Shown: positions 8,195 through 15,105 of the stretch, piece after piece | How the letters are laid out: each line of letters begins with the position of its first letter | Numbering within the stretch: the stretch's first letter is position 1 | DNA from: Bacteroidota bacterium | Lineage (GTDB): Bacteria > Bacteroidota > Bacteroidia > Flavobacteriales_F > PHOS-HE28 | NCBI GenBank assembly: GCA_023430325.1 | Contig: JAEZAU010000201.1 | Span: forward strand, 1 to 17,096 | Direction: 5' to 3' | Length of the DNA stretch: 17,096 nt | Position numbers and translations under genes: made by a program | Notes under the pieces: model-generated | Database searches by the model: none | Told to the model about the DNA's origin: nothing | The model's input: the letters and a program-made list of their open reading frames with translations, nothing else

Positions 8195-8225
8195 CAAATG
8201 TAATGGTTTATGTGGATCGAACAAA
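8195..8225 (-). promoter_or_regulatory. Bacteroidota-type promoter of rpmH
   Basis: On the minus strand TTTG (8222-8225) is followed after 19 bases by TACATTTG (8195-8202), an exact match to the Bacteroidota -33/-7 consensus TTTG-N19-TAnnTTTG. Transcription should start about 30 bases upstream of the rpmH ATG. This is the clearest promoter in the window. Confidence 0.85.
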
Positions 8226-8372
8226 TCTTCGTATCGGCTGCGGGCATTGATGGGATCGACGGTGCTTGCGGTGCTTATGCAAGCTATGCATATAATTTCA
8301 TGCTCAATGCCCCCTAAGCTGAGATCCAGGCTTTGACACCGTTGTTAGGAATCCTTATTCGATCTTATGGCT

Positions 8373-8470
8373 ATATGCATGGCCATACATATTGTAAAGC
8401 ATCATATCAAGAGGTGCTAGCAGGATCTTTCTGAGCATCTCTTACGGACTATATGTATGGCCATGCATAT
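8373..8470. repeat. 98-base nested inverted repeat (two palindromic arms around an inner hairpin)
   Basis: The stretch from 8226 to 8526 has no gene that I can support. It contains two 20-base arms, 8373-8392 (ATATGCATGGCCATACATAT) and 8451-8470, that are exact reverse complements of each other. Each arm is itself a near-perfect palindrome centred on GGCC. Between them lies a second inverted repeat, AAGAGGTGCT (8409-8418) with AGCATCTCTT (8434-8443), pairing over 10 positions with one G-U wobble and a 15-base loop. Read in the same direction the arms also share flanks (CT before, TG after). No T run follows, so it is not a standard terminator. It lies downstream of birA and upstream of the rpmH promoter. 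It could be a repeated extragenic palindrome, a regulator binding pair, or a structured RNA. Confidence 0.7.
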
Positions 8471-8526
8471 TGACCTAGGCTTGCTCCTTCCGCATCCAGA
8501 TCTCCCTACGATCTCTGGCCAACGAT

Positions 8527-9294
8527 CTACCGCCCTGCGAATCGCGATCGATCGAGCCCCAATGCTTCTACTCTCCCATCCTCCATCTCCAGGATCAACC
8601 TTCCGGCACCATCCACATCCATTGGCCGGGCCATCATTGTGGCCCCATCGATCATCATTTCCGTCCACCTGCCACGCGCCCATAGCGCCGAAGCATACGC
8701 ACCGGACAGATCGTCACCTTTTTCCCATTGAAGGATCCGCGCTTCCAACCGTTCACACAATTGCTCCAAGATCACCCATCGATCCACGTTCGCACCCGTC
8801 TCGAGCGCCATACTGGTGGCCAGCAGACCCTCATCGAAATGGGTATTATTAACGTTCAGGCCTATGCCTATGATGCTGCTGGCCACGTTCTCACCAAGGA
8901 GGTCGTTCTGGATGAGGACCCCTGCGATCTTTCTTCGTTCAACCAACACATCGTTCGGCCATTTGATGCGCACTTCCTGCTTCACCCATACGCTCACCAC
9001 ATCAAGCAGCGCGAGCGCCGTCACCTTGCCCAGGATGAACTGTTCATCCGCCTTCAAGTGCCTGGGGAAAATGACGACGCTGAAAGTGAGGTCGAGGCCT
9101 GCGGCAGAGTACCACGACCGGCCTCTCTGCCCCGTACCCGCAGTTTGCTCATGCGCCAGAATGACCGCTCCATGCACCAATTCACCCGCCGAAAGCATTT
9201 CGGCAGCCGTTTTGTTGGTGCTTTCGGCAGAACCAAGTTCAATGAACTGCCTGCCGATGATGCTCGTGGATGGGTGGAACAGCGCGGAATTCAA
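8527..9294 (-). CDS. birA: Biotin--[acetyl-CoA-carboxylase] ligase
   Basis: The enzyme activates biotin with ATP and attaches it to the biotin carboxyl carrier protein of acetyl-CoA carboxylase, in the cytoplasm. The motifs are in the right order: SAESTN near the N-terminus, the biotinyl-AMP loop in QTAGTGQRGRSW, KWPNDV, KIAGVLIQ and GIGLNVN, followed by a small C-terminal domain. There is no N-terminal helix-turn-helix, so this is the monofunctional ligase and not a repressor. No ATG lies upstream of the SAESTN region within a sensible distance. I place the start at TTG 9294 (about 14 residues before the first strand); CTG 9282 is an alternative. The frame is open further upstream, but that would run into rsfS on the opposite strand. 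The gene is divergent from rsfS and their start regions nearly touch. Start position is uncertain, function is not. Confidence 0.88.
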   Translation of the reverse strand: MNSALFHPSTSIIGRQFIELGSAESTNKTAAEMLSAGELVHGAVILAHEQTAGTGQRGRSWYSAAGLDLTFSVVIFPRHLKADEQFILGKVTALALLDVVSVWVKQEVRIKWPNDVLVERRKIAGVLIQNDLLGENVASSIIGIGLNVNNTHFDEGLLATSMALETGANVDRWVILEQLCERLEARILQWEKGDDLSGAYASALWARGRWTEMMIDGATMMARPMDVDGAGRLILEMEDGRVEALGLDRSRFAGR

Positions 9295-9311
9295 GCCTGA
9301 AGCGAGCTTGG

Positions 9312-9327
9312 TAACTTTGTACCTTTG
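9312..9327 (+). promoter_or_regulatory. Two tandem Bacteroidota -7 boxes upstream of rsfS
   Basis: TAACTTTG (9312-9319) is followed directly by TACCTTTG (9320-9327); both match TAnnTTTG exactly. The rsfS ATG is 21 bases downstream of the second box. A clear TTTG -33 element at 19 bases is not present for either box. The site lies just upstream of the birA start on the other strand. This would be the promoter for the rsfS-ftsH-cdsA cluster. Confidence 0.6.
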
Positions 9328-9348
9328 AACGGAACCAAGATAGACCGG

Positions 9349-9723
9349 ATGAAGAGAACGAAGGGCGACCCCGCCGCCCGCCTGGTGAATGCGATCATTG
9401 AAGGCATTCAACAAGTGAAAGGCAAGGACATCGTACACCTGGACATGCGGGACGTGCCCAATACGGTCTGTGATCATTTCATCATCTGCCATGGTGATTC
9501 TGACACACAGGTGGAGGCCATCAGCAACTCAGTGTTGAAACACGCACAGGAAACAGCCAATGAAAAGCCATGGCATCGCGAAGGTGAACGTAACGCCGAA
9601 TGGGTGCTCATGGATTTCGTGAACGTAGTGGTGCATATCTTCCATCGCGACAAGCGTGGGTACTATGCACTGGAGGACTTGTGGGGGGACGCCGCCCGTA
9701 CCAGTTATGAGAACGTGGCGTGA
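9349..9723 (+). CDS. rsfS: Ribosome silencing factor RsfS (YbeB/Iojap family)
   Basis: The 124-residue protein binds ribosomal protein uL14 on the free large subunit and blocks joining of the small subunit, which lowers translation when nutrients are short. Family features are visible along its length: an N-terminal helix (LVNAIIEGIQQVKGKDI), the strand-loop D(M)RDVPNTVCDHFIIC, the central EGERNAEWVLMDFVNVVVHIF and the end YYALEDLWGDA. Length is typical. I chose the ATG at 9349; an upstream in-frame TTG at 9325 overlaps the promoter boxes. It is the first gene of a plus-strand cluster and is separated from ftsH by 24 bases, an arrangement I recall from other Bacteroidota. Confidence 0.94.
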   Translation: MKRTKGDPAARLVNAIIEGIQQVKGKDIVHLDMRDVPNTVCDHFIICHGDSDTQVEAISNSVLKHAQETANEKPWHREGERNAEWVLMDFVNVVVHIFHRDKRGYYALEDLWGDAARTSYENVA

Positions 9724-9747
9724 TCAAGCGTAAGAGGAGCCAACAAC

Positions 9748-11793
9748 GTGGAGAACAACACCAAACGGAACGAACGCAGTGACAAGGAACGCCCGAAACG
9801 TTCCTTCAACTTCTATTGGATCTATGGGATCATCATCCTAGTGATCCTTTCCATCAACCTTTTTCAGTTCAATGCCGGCAGCGCCGAAGAGATCGCCTTT
9901 GAGCAGTATGAAGAGATGCTTCGCGCCGGCGATGTGGACAAGGTGGTACTGATCAATGACCGCCATGTGCAGATATTCCTTGAACGGGAAGCGCTGGACA
10001 AAGAGGTACACAAGAAGCGGGTGAAGGATTCGCCGATCAGTGGCCGCAACGTGCAGGGCCCGCATTACCGCTTCAATATCGGCAATTCCGATTACGAGCG
10101 TGAGCGCATTGTCAAGAGCGTGGAGGAATATAACAAGATCAGCGAAGGCGACAAGGTGAAGTACGATCCTCAGACGCAGGACAACTGGACCCGTGAGATC
10201 CTCAACTGGCTGCTCTTCGTGGGTATCATGGTGGTGATCTGGGTCTTCGTGATGCGCCGTATCGGTGCAGGTGGCGGCCCAGGCGGGCAGATCTTCAATA
10301 TCGGGAAAAGCCGTGCAACTGTCTTCGAGGGAAGCAAGAGCACGAACATCAATTTCAATGATGTGGCTGGTCTGGACGAGGCGAAGGAGGAATTGCAGGA
10401 GATCGTCGATTTCCTGAAGAATCCGAAGAAATACACCGATCTGGGAGCAAAGATCCCCAAAGGAGCACTGTTGGTGGGCCCTCCCGGCACAGGGAAAACA
10501 CTACTGGCCAAAGCCATCGCCGGGGAGGCTGAAGTCCCGTTCTTCTCGCTGAGCGGATCTGATTTTGTGGAGATGTTCGTGGGCGTTGGTGCAAGCCGCG
10601 TGCGCGATCTCTTCAAGCAGGCGAAGGAAAAAGCGCCGAGCATCATCTTCATCGATGAGATCGATGCGATAGGCCGTGCACGTGGCCGCAGCGTAAGCAT
10701 GGGCGCCAATGACGAACGTGAGAACACGCTCAACCAGCTGCTCACCGAAATGGACGGTTTCGGTACCAACAGCGGGGTCATCCTCATCGGCGCCACCAAC
10801 CGCGCTGATGTACTGGATCGTGCATTGCTACGTCCAGGCCGTTTCGACCGGCAGATCTTTGTGGATATGCCCGATCTGAACGAGCGCAAGGAGATCCTCA
10901 AAGTGCACCTGAAGCCCTTGAAGCTGGACACCAGTTCGGTGGATGTGGATTTTTTGGCGAAGCAGACGCCCGGCTTCAGCGGCGCTGATATCGCGAACAT
11001 CTGTAATGAAGCCGCCTTGATCGCCGCGCGGAAAAAGAAGAAGTCCGTGGACCGGCAGGATTTCCTCGATGCAGTGGATCGCGTTATCGGTGGCTTGGAG
11101 AAGAAGAACAAGATCATCACACCGGATGAGAAAAAGGCCATCGCCTACCATGAGGCCGGCCACGCCACCATCAGTTGGTTGGTGGAACACGCAAGCCCAT
11201 TGGTGAAGGTGACCATTGTTCCGCGTGGCAGATCGCTGGGTGCCGCATGGTACCTGCCCGAAGAACGCCACCTCACCACCAAGGAGCAGATGCTCGATGA
11301 GATGTGTGCCGCACTCGGTGGCCGGGCAGCCGAAGATGTGATCTACGGAAAAGTGAGCACCGGGGCACTGAGCGATCTTGAAAAAGTGACCAAACAGGCC
11401 TATGCCATGATTACCATGTACGGCCTCAACGACAAGATCGGCAACATCAGTTATTACGATAGCTCAGGCCAGAGCGAATACACCTTTGGCAAACCTTACA
11501 GCGAAGAGACCGCCAAGGTCATCGACAGGGAGGTGAGCGATCTGGTGGAGACACAGTACCGGCGGGCCAAGAAGATCCTCGGCGAGAACAGGGACAAACT
11601 GAAGTCGCTGGCCAACAAACTCCTGGAACAGGAGGTCATCTTCAAGGAAGATCTTGAGAAGATCTTCGGTGACCGGCCCTTTGCCAGCATGCCGCATAGC
11701 AAGGAGATCAGCAATGGCACTCCCGTTGCGAGCATCAGTGAACCGAATGCACCGATACCCGGCACGACCGGTGAAGGCACGGTGAAAGCTTGA
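9748..11793 (+). CDS. ftsH: ATP-dependent zinc metalloprotease FtsH
   Basis: FtsH is a membrane-anchored hexameric AAA+ protease that extracts and degrades membrane and regulatory proteins. Seen in order in 681 residues: basic N-terminus, transmembrane helix at about 22-40, periplasmic domain, second helix at about 152-169, a Gly-rich linker, Walker A GPPGTGKT (244-251), aromatic pore motif MFVG (276-279), Walker B FIDEID (301-306), second region of homology with arginine finger RPGRFDR (362-368), zinc site HEAGH (468-472), and the third ligand Asp in GALSDLE (D543). All catalytic residues are intact and the length is normal. The start is GTG 9748, supported by AGAGGAG at 9733-9739. The Pro/Gly/Ser/Thr-rich tail after residue 650 is probably disordered. 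A DUF2007 gene, cdsA and psd follow directly; FtsH control of lipid synthesis is known in E. coli, but any link here is inference. Confidence 0.97.
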   Translation: MENNTKRNERSDKERPKRSFNFYWIYGIIILVILSINLFQFNAGSAEEIAFEQYEEMLRAGDVDKVVLINDRHVQIFLEREALDKEVHKKRVKDSPISGRNVQGPHYRFNIGNSDYERERIVKSVEEYNKISEGDKVKYDPQTQDNWTREILNWLLFVGIMVVIWVFVMRRIGAGGGPGGQIFNIGKSRATVFEGSKSTNINFNDVAGLDEAKEELQEIVDFLKNPKKYTDLGAKIPKGALLVGPPGTGKTLLAKAIAGEAEVPFFSLSGSDFVEMFVGVGASRVRDLFKQAKEKAPSIIFIDEIDAIGRARGRSVSMGANDERENTLNQLLTEMDGFGTNSGVILIGATNRADVLDRALLRPGRFDRQIFVDMPDLNERKEILKVHLKPLKLDTSSVDVDFLAKQTPGFSGADIANICNEAALIAARKKKKSVDRQDFLDAVDRVIGGLEKKNKIITPDEKKAIAYHEAGHATISWLVEHASPLVKVTIVPRGRSLGAAWYLPEERHLTTKEQMLDEMCAALGGRAAEDVIYGKVSTGALSDLEKVTKQAYAMITMYGLNDKIGNISYYDSSGQSEYTFGKPYSEETAKVIDREVSDLVETQYRRAKKILGENRDKLKSLANKLLEQEVIFKEDLEKIFGDRPFASMPHSKEISNGTPVASISEPNAPIPGTTGEGTVKA

Positions 11794-11811
11794 TCGATCC
11801 AATGATCACCA

Positions 11812-12018
11812 ATGGGGAACTGGACGCACATACTGAGTACAGGTTCCCGTCATGAGGCCGAACTGGTGCGGGGTCTCCTGGAAGTACATGGCATTCCCGT
11901 AGTGCTCATGGACCAGCGATCCACGCCGTACCCTCCGATCGGCGAAAGCCGCATCTACGTAGATCGTGACAATGTCGTTCGTGCGCTATACATTGTGCGC
12001 AAAGAACGCGAGGCGTGA
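11812..12018 (+). CDS. DUF2007 domain protein (putative signal-transducing protein)
   Basis: This 68-residue cytoplasmic protein matches the DUF2007 pattern. It opens with a strand (THILSTGS), then a helix beginning HEAELVRGLLEVHGI, a strand VVLMDQ, a variable loop, and the ending RIYVDRDNVVRALYIV, which resembles the ferredoxin-like fold of GlnB-type proteins. The family has no established function despite its 'signal-transducing' label. It starts 18 bases after ftsH and its stop overlaps the cdsA start by 4 bases (GTGA), so it is surely cotranscribed and probably translationally coupled with cdsA. Confidence 0.82.
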   Translation: MGNWTHILSTGSRHEAELVRGLLEVHGIPVVLMDQRSTPYPPIGESRIYVDRDNVVRALYIVRKEREA

Positions 12019-12815
12019 AGGAGATCCACCTCAGGGCTATCACCGGCATCGTTTACGTTGCCATTGTGGTCTGGGCCGCGCAGGCTGGTCCCATCACCAC
12101 CACGCTGCTCTTCCTTCCCGTATGCATGATCGGAGCCCGCGAAATGCATGTGCTGATCTGGGGAGAGGAAGAAGGACCACCGGTACTTTGGAGCATACTG
12201 GCGGCCACCATCATGTACCTGTCCGTTACTGTGGATTCGTTCAGTGCCGATTGGAACATCATACATTCCACGGCCACCGGTTTTGCCCTCACACTGGCCA
12301 CGGTCGCCGTGGCGCTCAGCCGAAACATTCCTCCGGTGAAAGGGCTGGGCAGCATGCTCCTGGTCCTGTGCCTGGTCGGCGTTCCCTTCGGCGCGTTGCC
12401 GCATATGTTCCAGTATGATCAGTGGATGTTCCTGGGATTCATGATCATGCTTTGGACCAATGACACGGGTGCTTACCTGGTGGGACGTTCGATCGGGCGT
12501 ACCAAGCTGATGCCAGCGGTCTCACCCAACAAGACCGTGGAAGGATTCGTCGGTGGCGTGGCACTGACCATGGGAGTGGCCTACCTGCTGAGCATCTACT
12601 TTGATTTTCTGTCACAGACCGAATGGCTTGGCTGCGGTGCCATCATCGGCGTCATGGCCACCCTCGGCGATCTTTTCGAATCAGCGTTGAAACGGGCTCG
12701 CGGCGTGAAGGATTCAGGAGTCATCCTGCCGGGCCATGGCGGCATCCTCGATCGCTTCGATGGCCTCCTGCTGGCGGCGCCTGCAGTGCTCATCTTCCTG
12801 CGGCTGGTTCATTGA
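12015..12815 (+). CDS. cdsA: Phosphatidate cytidylyltransferase (CDP-diglyceride synthase)
   Basis: CdsA makes CDP-diacylglycerol from phosphatidic acid and CTP in the inner membrane, the branch point for all phospholipids. The 266-residue protein has several hydrophobic helices and, near the C-terminus, the CdsA signature: SALKRARGVKDSG (223-235) followed by LPGHGGILDRFD (238-249), with the conserved Lys, Asp, His and Asp residues. The upstream conserved SPNKTVEG (170-177) is also present. It starts at GTG 12015, overlapping the DUF2007 stop, and psd follows after 33 bases. With psd, and a phosphatidylserine synthase that is not in this window, it supplies the phosphatidylethanolamine pathway. 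Confidence 0.95.
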   Translation: MKEIHLRAITGIVYVAIVVWAAQAGPITTTLLFLPVCMIGAREMHVLIWGEEEGPPVLWSILAATIMYLSVTVDSFSADWNIIHSTATGFALTLATVAVALSRNIPPVKGLGSMLLVLCLVGVPFGALPHMFQYDQWMFLGFMIMLWTNDTGAYLVGRSIGRTKLMPAVSPNKTVEGFVGGVALTMGVAYLLSIYFDFLSQTEWLGCGAIIGVMATLGDLFESALKRARGVKDSGVILPGHGGILDRFDGLLLAAPAVLIFLRLVH

Positions 12816-12832
12816 TGGTGCGGATGCGCGGC

Positions 12833-12840
12833 TATCTTTG
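12833..12840 (+). promoter_or_regulatory. Possible -7 box directly in front of psd
   Basis: TATCTTTG matches TAnnTTTG exactly and ends 8 bases before the psd ATG at 12849. If used, the transcript would have almost no leader. No TTTG is found at the standard distance, so it may be chance; psd can also be read from the upstream promoter. Confidence 0.35.
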
Positions 12841-12848
12841 GCCGCATC

Positions 12849-13511
12849 ATGCGTCTGCATCGCGAAGGCACTTCCACCTTGTTGCTCAGTACCGCCGCGG
12901 TATGCTTCGCGCTTTTTGCGATCTGGCGCTGGCCGGTGATGCCATTCCCGCTGCAGTTCCTGCTCAGCGCTGTTCTGCTGCTGGTCTATGCGATCGTCGT
13001 TTATTTTTTCCGTGTCCCGCTGCGCTCAGGAACGCATGAAGATCTGGAGATCATCGCCCCCGCTGATGGAAAAGTGGTCGCAATAGAGACCGTGCAGGAA
13101 TCGGAATATTTCAATGACAAGAGGATACAATTGAGCATCTTCATGTCACCGATCAATGTGCATGTGAACTGGTATCCGATCAGCGGTATTACACGTTATT
13201 ACAAGTATCACCCGGGCAAATACCTGGTGGCCTGGCACCCGAAGTCGAGCACGGACAATGAGCGCAGTACCGTAGTGGTGGAACATCCCGTGCATGGGCC
13301 GGTGCTTTTCCGGCAGATCGCCGGTGCTCTTGCAAGGCGGATATGTACCTACAGCAAGGAGAACGAGGAGGTGCAAAAAGGCACCGAGTTCGGGTTCATC
13401 AAGTTCGGATCGCGGGTGGATGTGCTTCTACCTGTCACCGCCCAAGTGTTGGTGCCGCTCGGTGCGAAGGTGATCGGTGCGACAACGGTGATCGCAAAAT
13501 TCAAGGAATGA
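12849..13511 (+). CDS. psd: Phosphatidylserine decarboxylase (short, archaeal-like type)
   Basis: Psd decarboxylates phosphatidylserine to phosphatidylethanolamine at the inner membrane, using a pyruvoyl group made by self-cleavage. The 220-residue proenzyme has one or two N-terminal membrane helices (about 11-26 and 36-54), the strand APADGKVV (70-77), SPINVHVN (100-107) with the catalytic His, and FGSRVD (186-191), where cleavage between G187 and S188 would turn Ser188 into the pyruvoyl group. This GS site and the compact length fit the short Psd class that I associate with Bacteroidota and archaea. The start MRLHREG is the usual family opening, so the ATG at 12849 is sound. Its stop overlaps the lipoprotein start (ATGA). 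Confidence 0.94.
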   Translation: MRLHREGTSTLLLSTAAVCFALFAIWRWPVMPFPLQFLLSAVLLLVYAIVVYFFRVPLRSGTHEDLEIIAPADGKVVAIETVQESEYFNDKRIQLSIFMSPINVHVNWYPISGITRYYKYHPGKYLVAWHPKSSTDNERSTVVVEHPVHGPVLFRQIAGALARRICTYSKENEEVQKGTEFGFIKFGSRVDVLLPVTAQVLVPLGAKVIGATTVIAKFKE

Positions 13512-13996
13512 AGCATCTTTTTCCCATCATATTCCTATGCCTGCTCGTCAGCTCGTGCAACAACGGAAAGAACGAAGGCACCACAGAAGAAATTCCGGCG
13601 GATGAGTTCGGGCCGGAAGTGAAGAACGATCCATTCAGTGCCCTGGGCATACGATCGGATGGTCACTACAAGGAGGAAAGTGGTGGCGTCATTTACCTGA
13701 TCCGCTTCTTTCCCAACGGCAATGCCGTGCTGATCAACGGCCTGCCCGAAACCGCCGATGAACTACCCACCTACCTCACCAGCGATGCGATCGGCGACCC
13801 TGGAATGGGATGGTACAATGTGCCGGTCACCATCCGTGAGGACAGCATCTTCTTCAAGACCTATCCGTTCAAGGGTGAGATCAGTTATAGTGGGAACGTG
13901 CCCAGTACTTCCACGGTACGCCTGTTGAGGCACAGCCACATCAACGGCCAGAGAACGATCAAGGAGTACGTTTTCCAGCCCGATCCATCACGCTAG
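13508..13996 (+). CDS. Small lipoprotein of unknown function
   Basis: From the ATG at 13508 (overlapping the psd stop as ATGA) the 162-residue product begins MKHLFPIIFLCLLVSSC, a lipoprotein signal with lipobox VSSC and Cys17 as the lipidation site. The mature part starts with a Lys/Glu/Gly-rich flexible stretch, then a compact domain with strands such as VIYLIRFFPNGNAVLING, and ends in EYVFQPDPSR. I do not recognise a family with confidence. The 4-base overlap suggests translational coupling with psd, so a link to the envelope is plausible but unproven. Its last 9 bases overlap the convergent nucleotidase gene. Confidence 0.8.
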   Translation: MKHLFPIIFLCLLVSSCNNGKNEGTTEEIPADEFGPEVKNDPFSALGIRSDGHYKEESGGVIYLIRFFPNGNAVLINGLPETADELPTYLTSDAIGDPGMGWYNVPVTIREDSIFFKTYPFKGEISYSGNVPSTSTVRLLRHSHINGQRTIKEYVFQPDPSR

Positions 13997-14695
13997 CAAT
14001 ATCGGGCGCAGTTCATCCATGTGCTTCACGCGATACGTTGCGGATACGTCCGCCTCGATCTCCGCAGCAAAGTGCGCGTGATCCCAACCGGCCCGCCGGG
14101 CGCCGAGCATATCGGCGAGCAGATTGTCTCCTATCATGAGACACTCTTCCTTTTGCGCCCGTGCCAGGCTTTGCGCATGGTCGAAGATCCGCCGATCGGG
14201 CTTTCTTGCACCGGCTTTCTCGCTGCAGATGATCTCCGAGAAATAACCAGCGATCCCGCTGCTCATGATCTTCAGATGCTGTACTTCTTCAAAGCCATTG
14301 GTGATGATATGCAGCTCGTAATGCACCGAAAGGTCCTGCAGCAATTCCTTCGCACCAGGCATCAGATGCGGCTTCAGCGGGCATCTTTCAAGATAAAGAT
14401 GACCGAGCCGATCCACGAGCACATCGTTCTTGACACCAAAACGCAGGAGTGTGTTGCGGAAGCGTAGCACGCGGAGAACTTCCTTGGGAATGACACCAGC
14501 CTCATACCGCCCCCAGAGACCTTCGTTCACATCCTCGTAGCAGACAATGAATTCGTTCACCTCGGCGATACCAAGATCCTGTAGACCATTCTCTGCATAG
14601 AGTTCCTTCAACGTCTCACGTGAGTTCGATCGGAAATCCCACAGTGTATGGTCCAGATCGAAGAAGAGGTGGCGGTATTTTTTCAGTGCAGCCAT
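13988..14695 (-). CDS. HAD-superfamily noncanonical pyrimidine nucleotidase, YjjG family
   Basis: YjjG-type enzymes remove the 5'-phosphate from noncanonical pyrimidine nucleotides and keep them out of DNA and RNA. The 235-residue protein has all four HAD motifs: FFDLDHTLWD (D13 nucleophile, D15 acid), ITNG (131-134), K165 in ARKPD, and GDNLLAD (189-195). The helical cap between motifs I and II, the phrase SEKAGARKPDRRIF and the ending GARRAGWDHAHF all resemble YjjG. Length is typical. It overlaps the upstream membrane-protein gene by 13 bases and belongs to the same operon as upp, which fits a shared role in pyrimidine salvage and house-cleaning. Other HAD phosphatases with similar caps cannot be fully excluded. 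Confidence 0.82.
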   Translation of the reverse strand: MAALKKYRHLFFDLDHTLWDFRSNSRETLKELYAENGLQDLGIAEVNEFIVCYEDVNEGLWGRYEAGVIPKEVLRVLRFRNTLLRFGVKNDVLVDRLGHLYLERCPLKPHLMPGAKELLQDLSVHYELHIITNGFEEVQHLKIMSSGIAGYFSEIICSEKAGARKPDRRIFDHAQSLARAQKEECLMIGDNLLADMLGARRAGWDHAHFAAEIEADVSATYRVKHMDELRPILLA

Positions 14696-15105
14696 TCGAT
14701 CAACGAGCAGAGGACGACATCCCAGAAGAGCACGGCCGCAAGTAGAACGGGAAGTGTCCGTCTTTGGTGCCTGTAATATTTCGCGGCGATCAATGAGCCG
14801 ATCGGAATGGAGATGATCACCGGTGTTATCACCGCAAGCCCGTTCAATCCCTGTCCGCGCCTGAGCCGTACGATCGCCTTGTTGGTACGGGTGAAATTGC
14901 GCTTGTTCTTACGGCGCACCTCTGCCTTCTTCATGATCCAGCCACCGGCGAAGAAGAACAGGAGCACGCCTGTGCAACCGCCGATGCCGATCATGATCAC
15001 CGTTTGCATGAAGCCATAGCCAAGCGCAAAGGACAAGATCGGCGAGGCCACGAACTTCACCATGCTGGTGATAAGGATGAGGAGCACCTCCAGGAGGGTG
15101 CTCAT
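14683..15105 (-). CDS. Small integral membrane protein of unknown function
   Basis: The 140-residue protein has about four hydrophobic segments (roughly 5-29, 34-57, 87-108 and 117-138) with a very basic loop at 59-83 (many Lys/Arg, then FTRTNK), which should face the cytoplasm. Pro/Gly-rich motifs lie in the membrane regions: FVASPILSFALGYGF and VITPVIISIPIG. These remind me faintly of small export or DedA-like proteins, but I cannot name a family. The start overlaps the upp stop (ATGA), and its end overlaps the nucleotidase start by 13 bases, so it is a coupled operon member. Confidence 0.7.
   Translation of the reverse strand: MSTLLEVLLILITSMVKFVASPILSFALGYGFMQTVIMIGIGGCTGVLLFFFAGGWIMKKAEVRRKNKRNFTRTNKAIVRLRRGQGLNGLAVITPVIISIPIGSLIAAKYYRHQRRTLPVLLAAVLFWDVVLCSLIEWLH

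Noticed and set aside
8211..8219. DnaA-box-like TGTGGATCG next to rpmH, suggesting an origin
   Set aside because: Two mismatches to the consensus, only one copy, and no dnaA, rnpA or AT-rich unwinding region nearby.
8333..8362. Sigma70-like TTGACA with a weak -10 (TATTCG) 17 bases later
   Set aside because: Bacteroidota use a different promoter type, the -10 matches poorly, and no gene follows on that strand.
10170..11141. A 323-residue open frame antisense to ftsH
   Set aside because: Low-complexity Ser/Arg/Pro-rich translation typical of the opposite strand of a conserved gene, with no recognisable domain.
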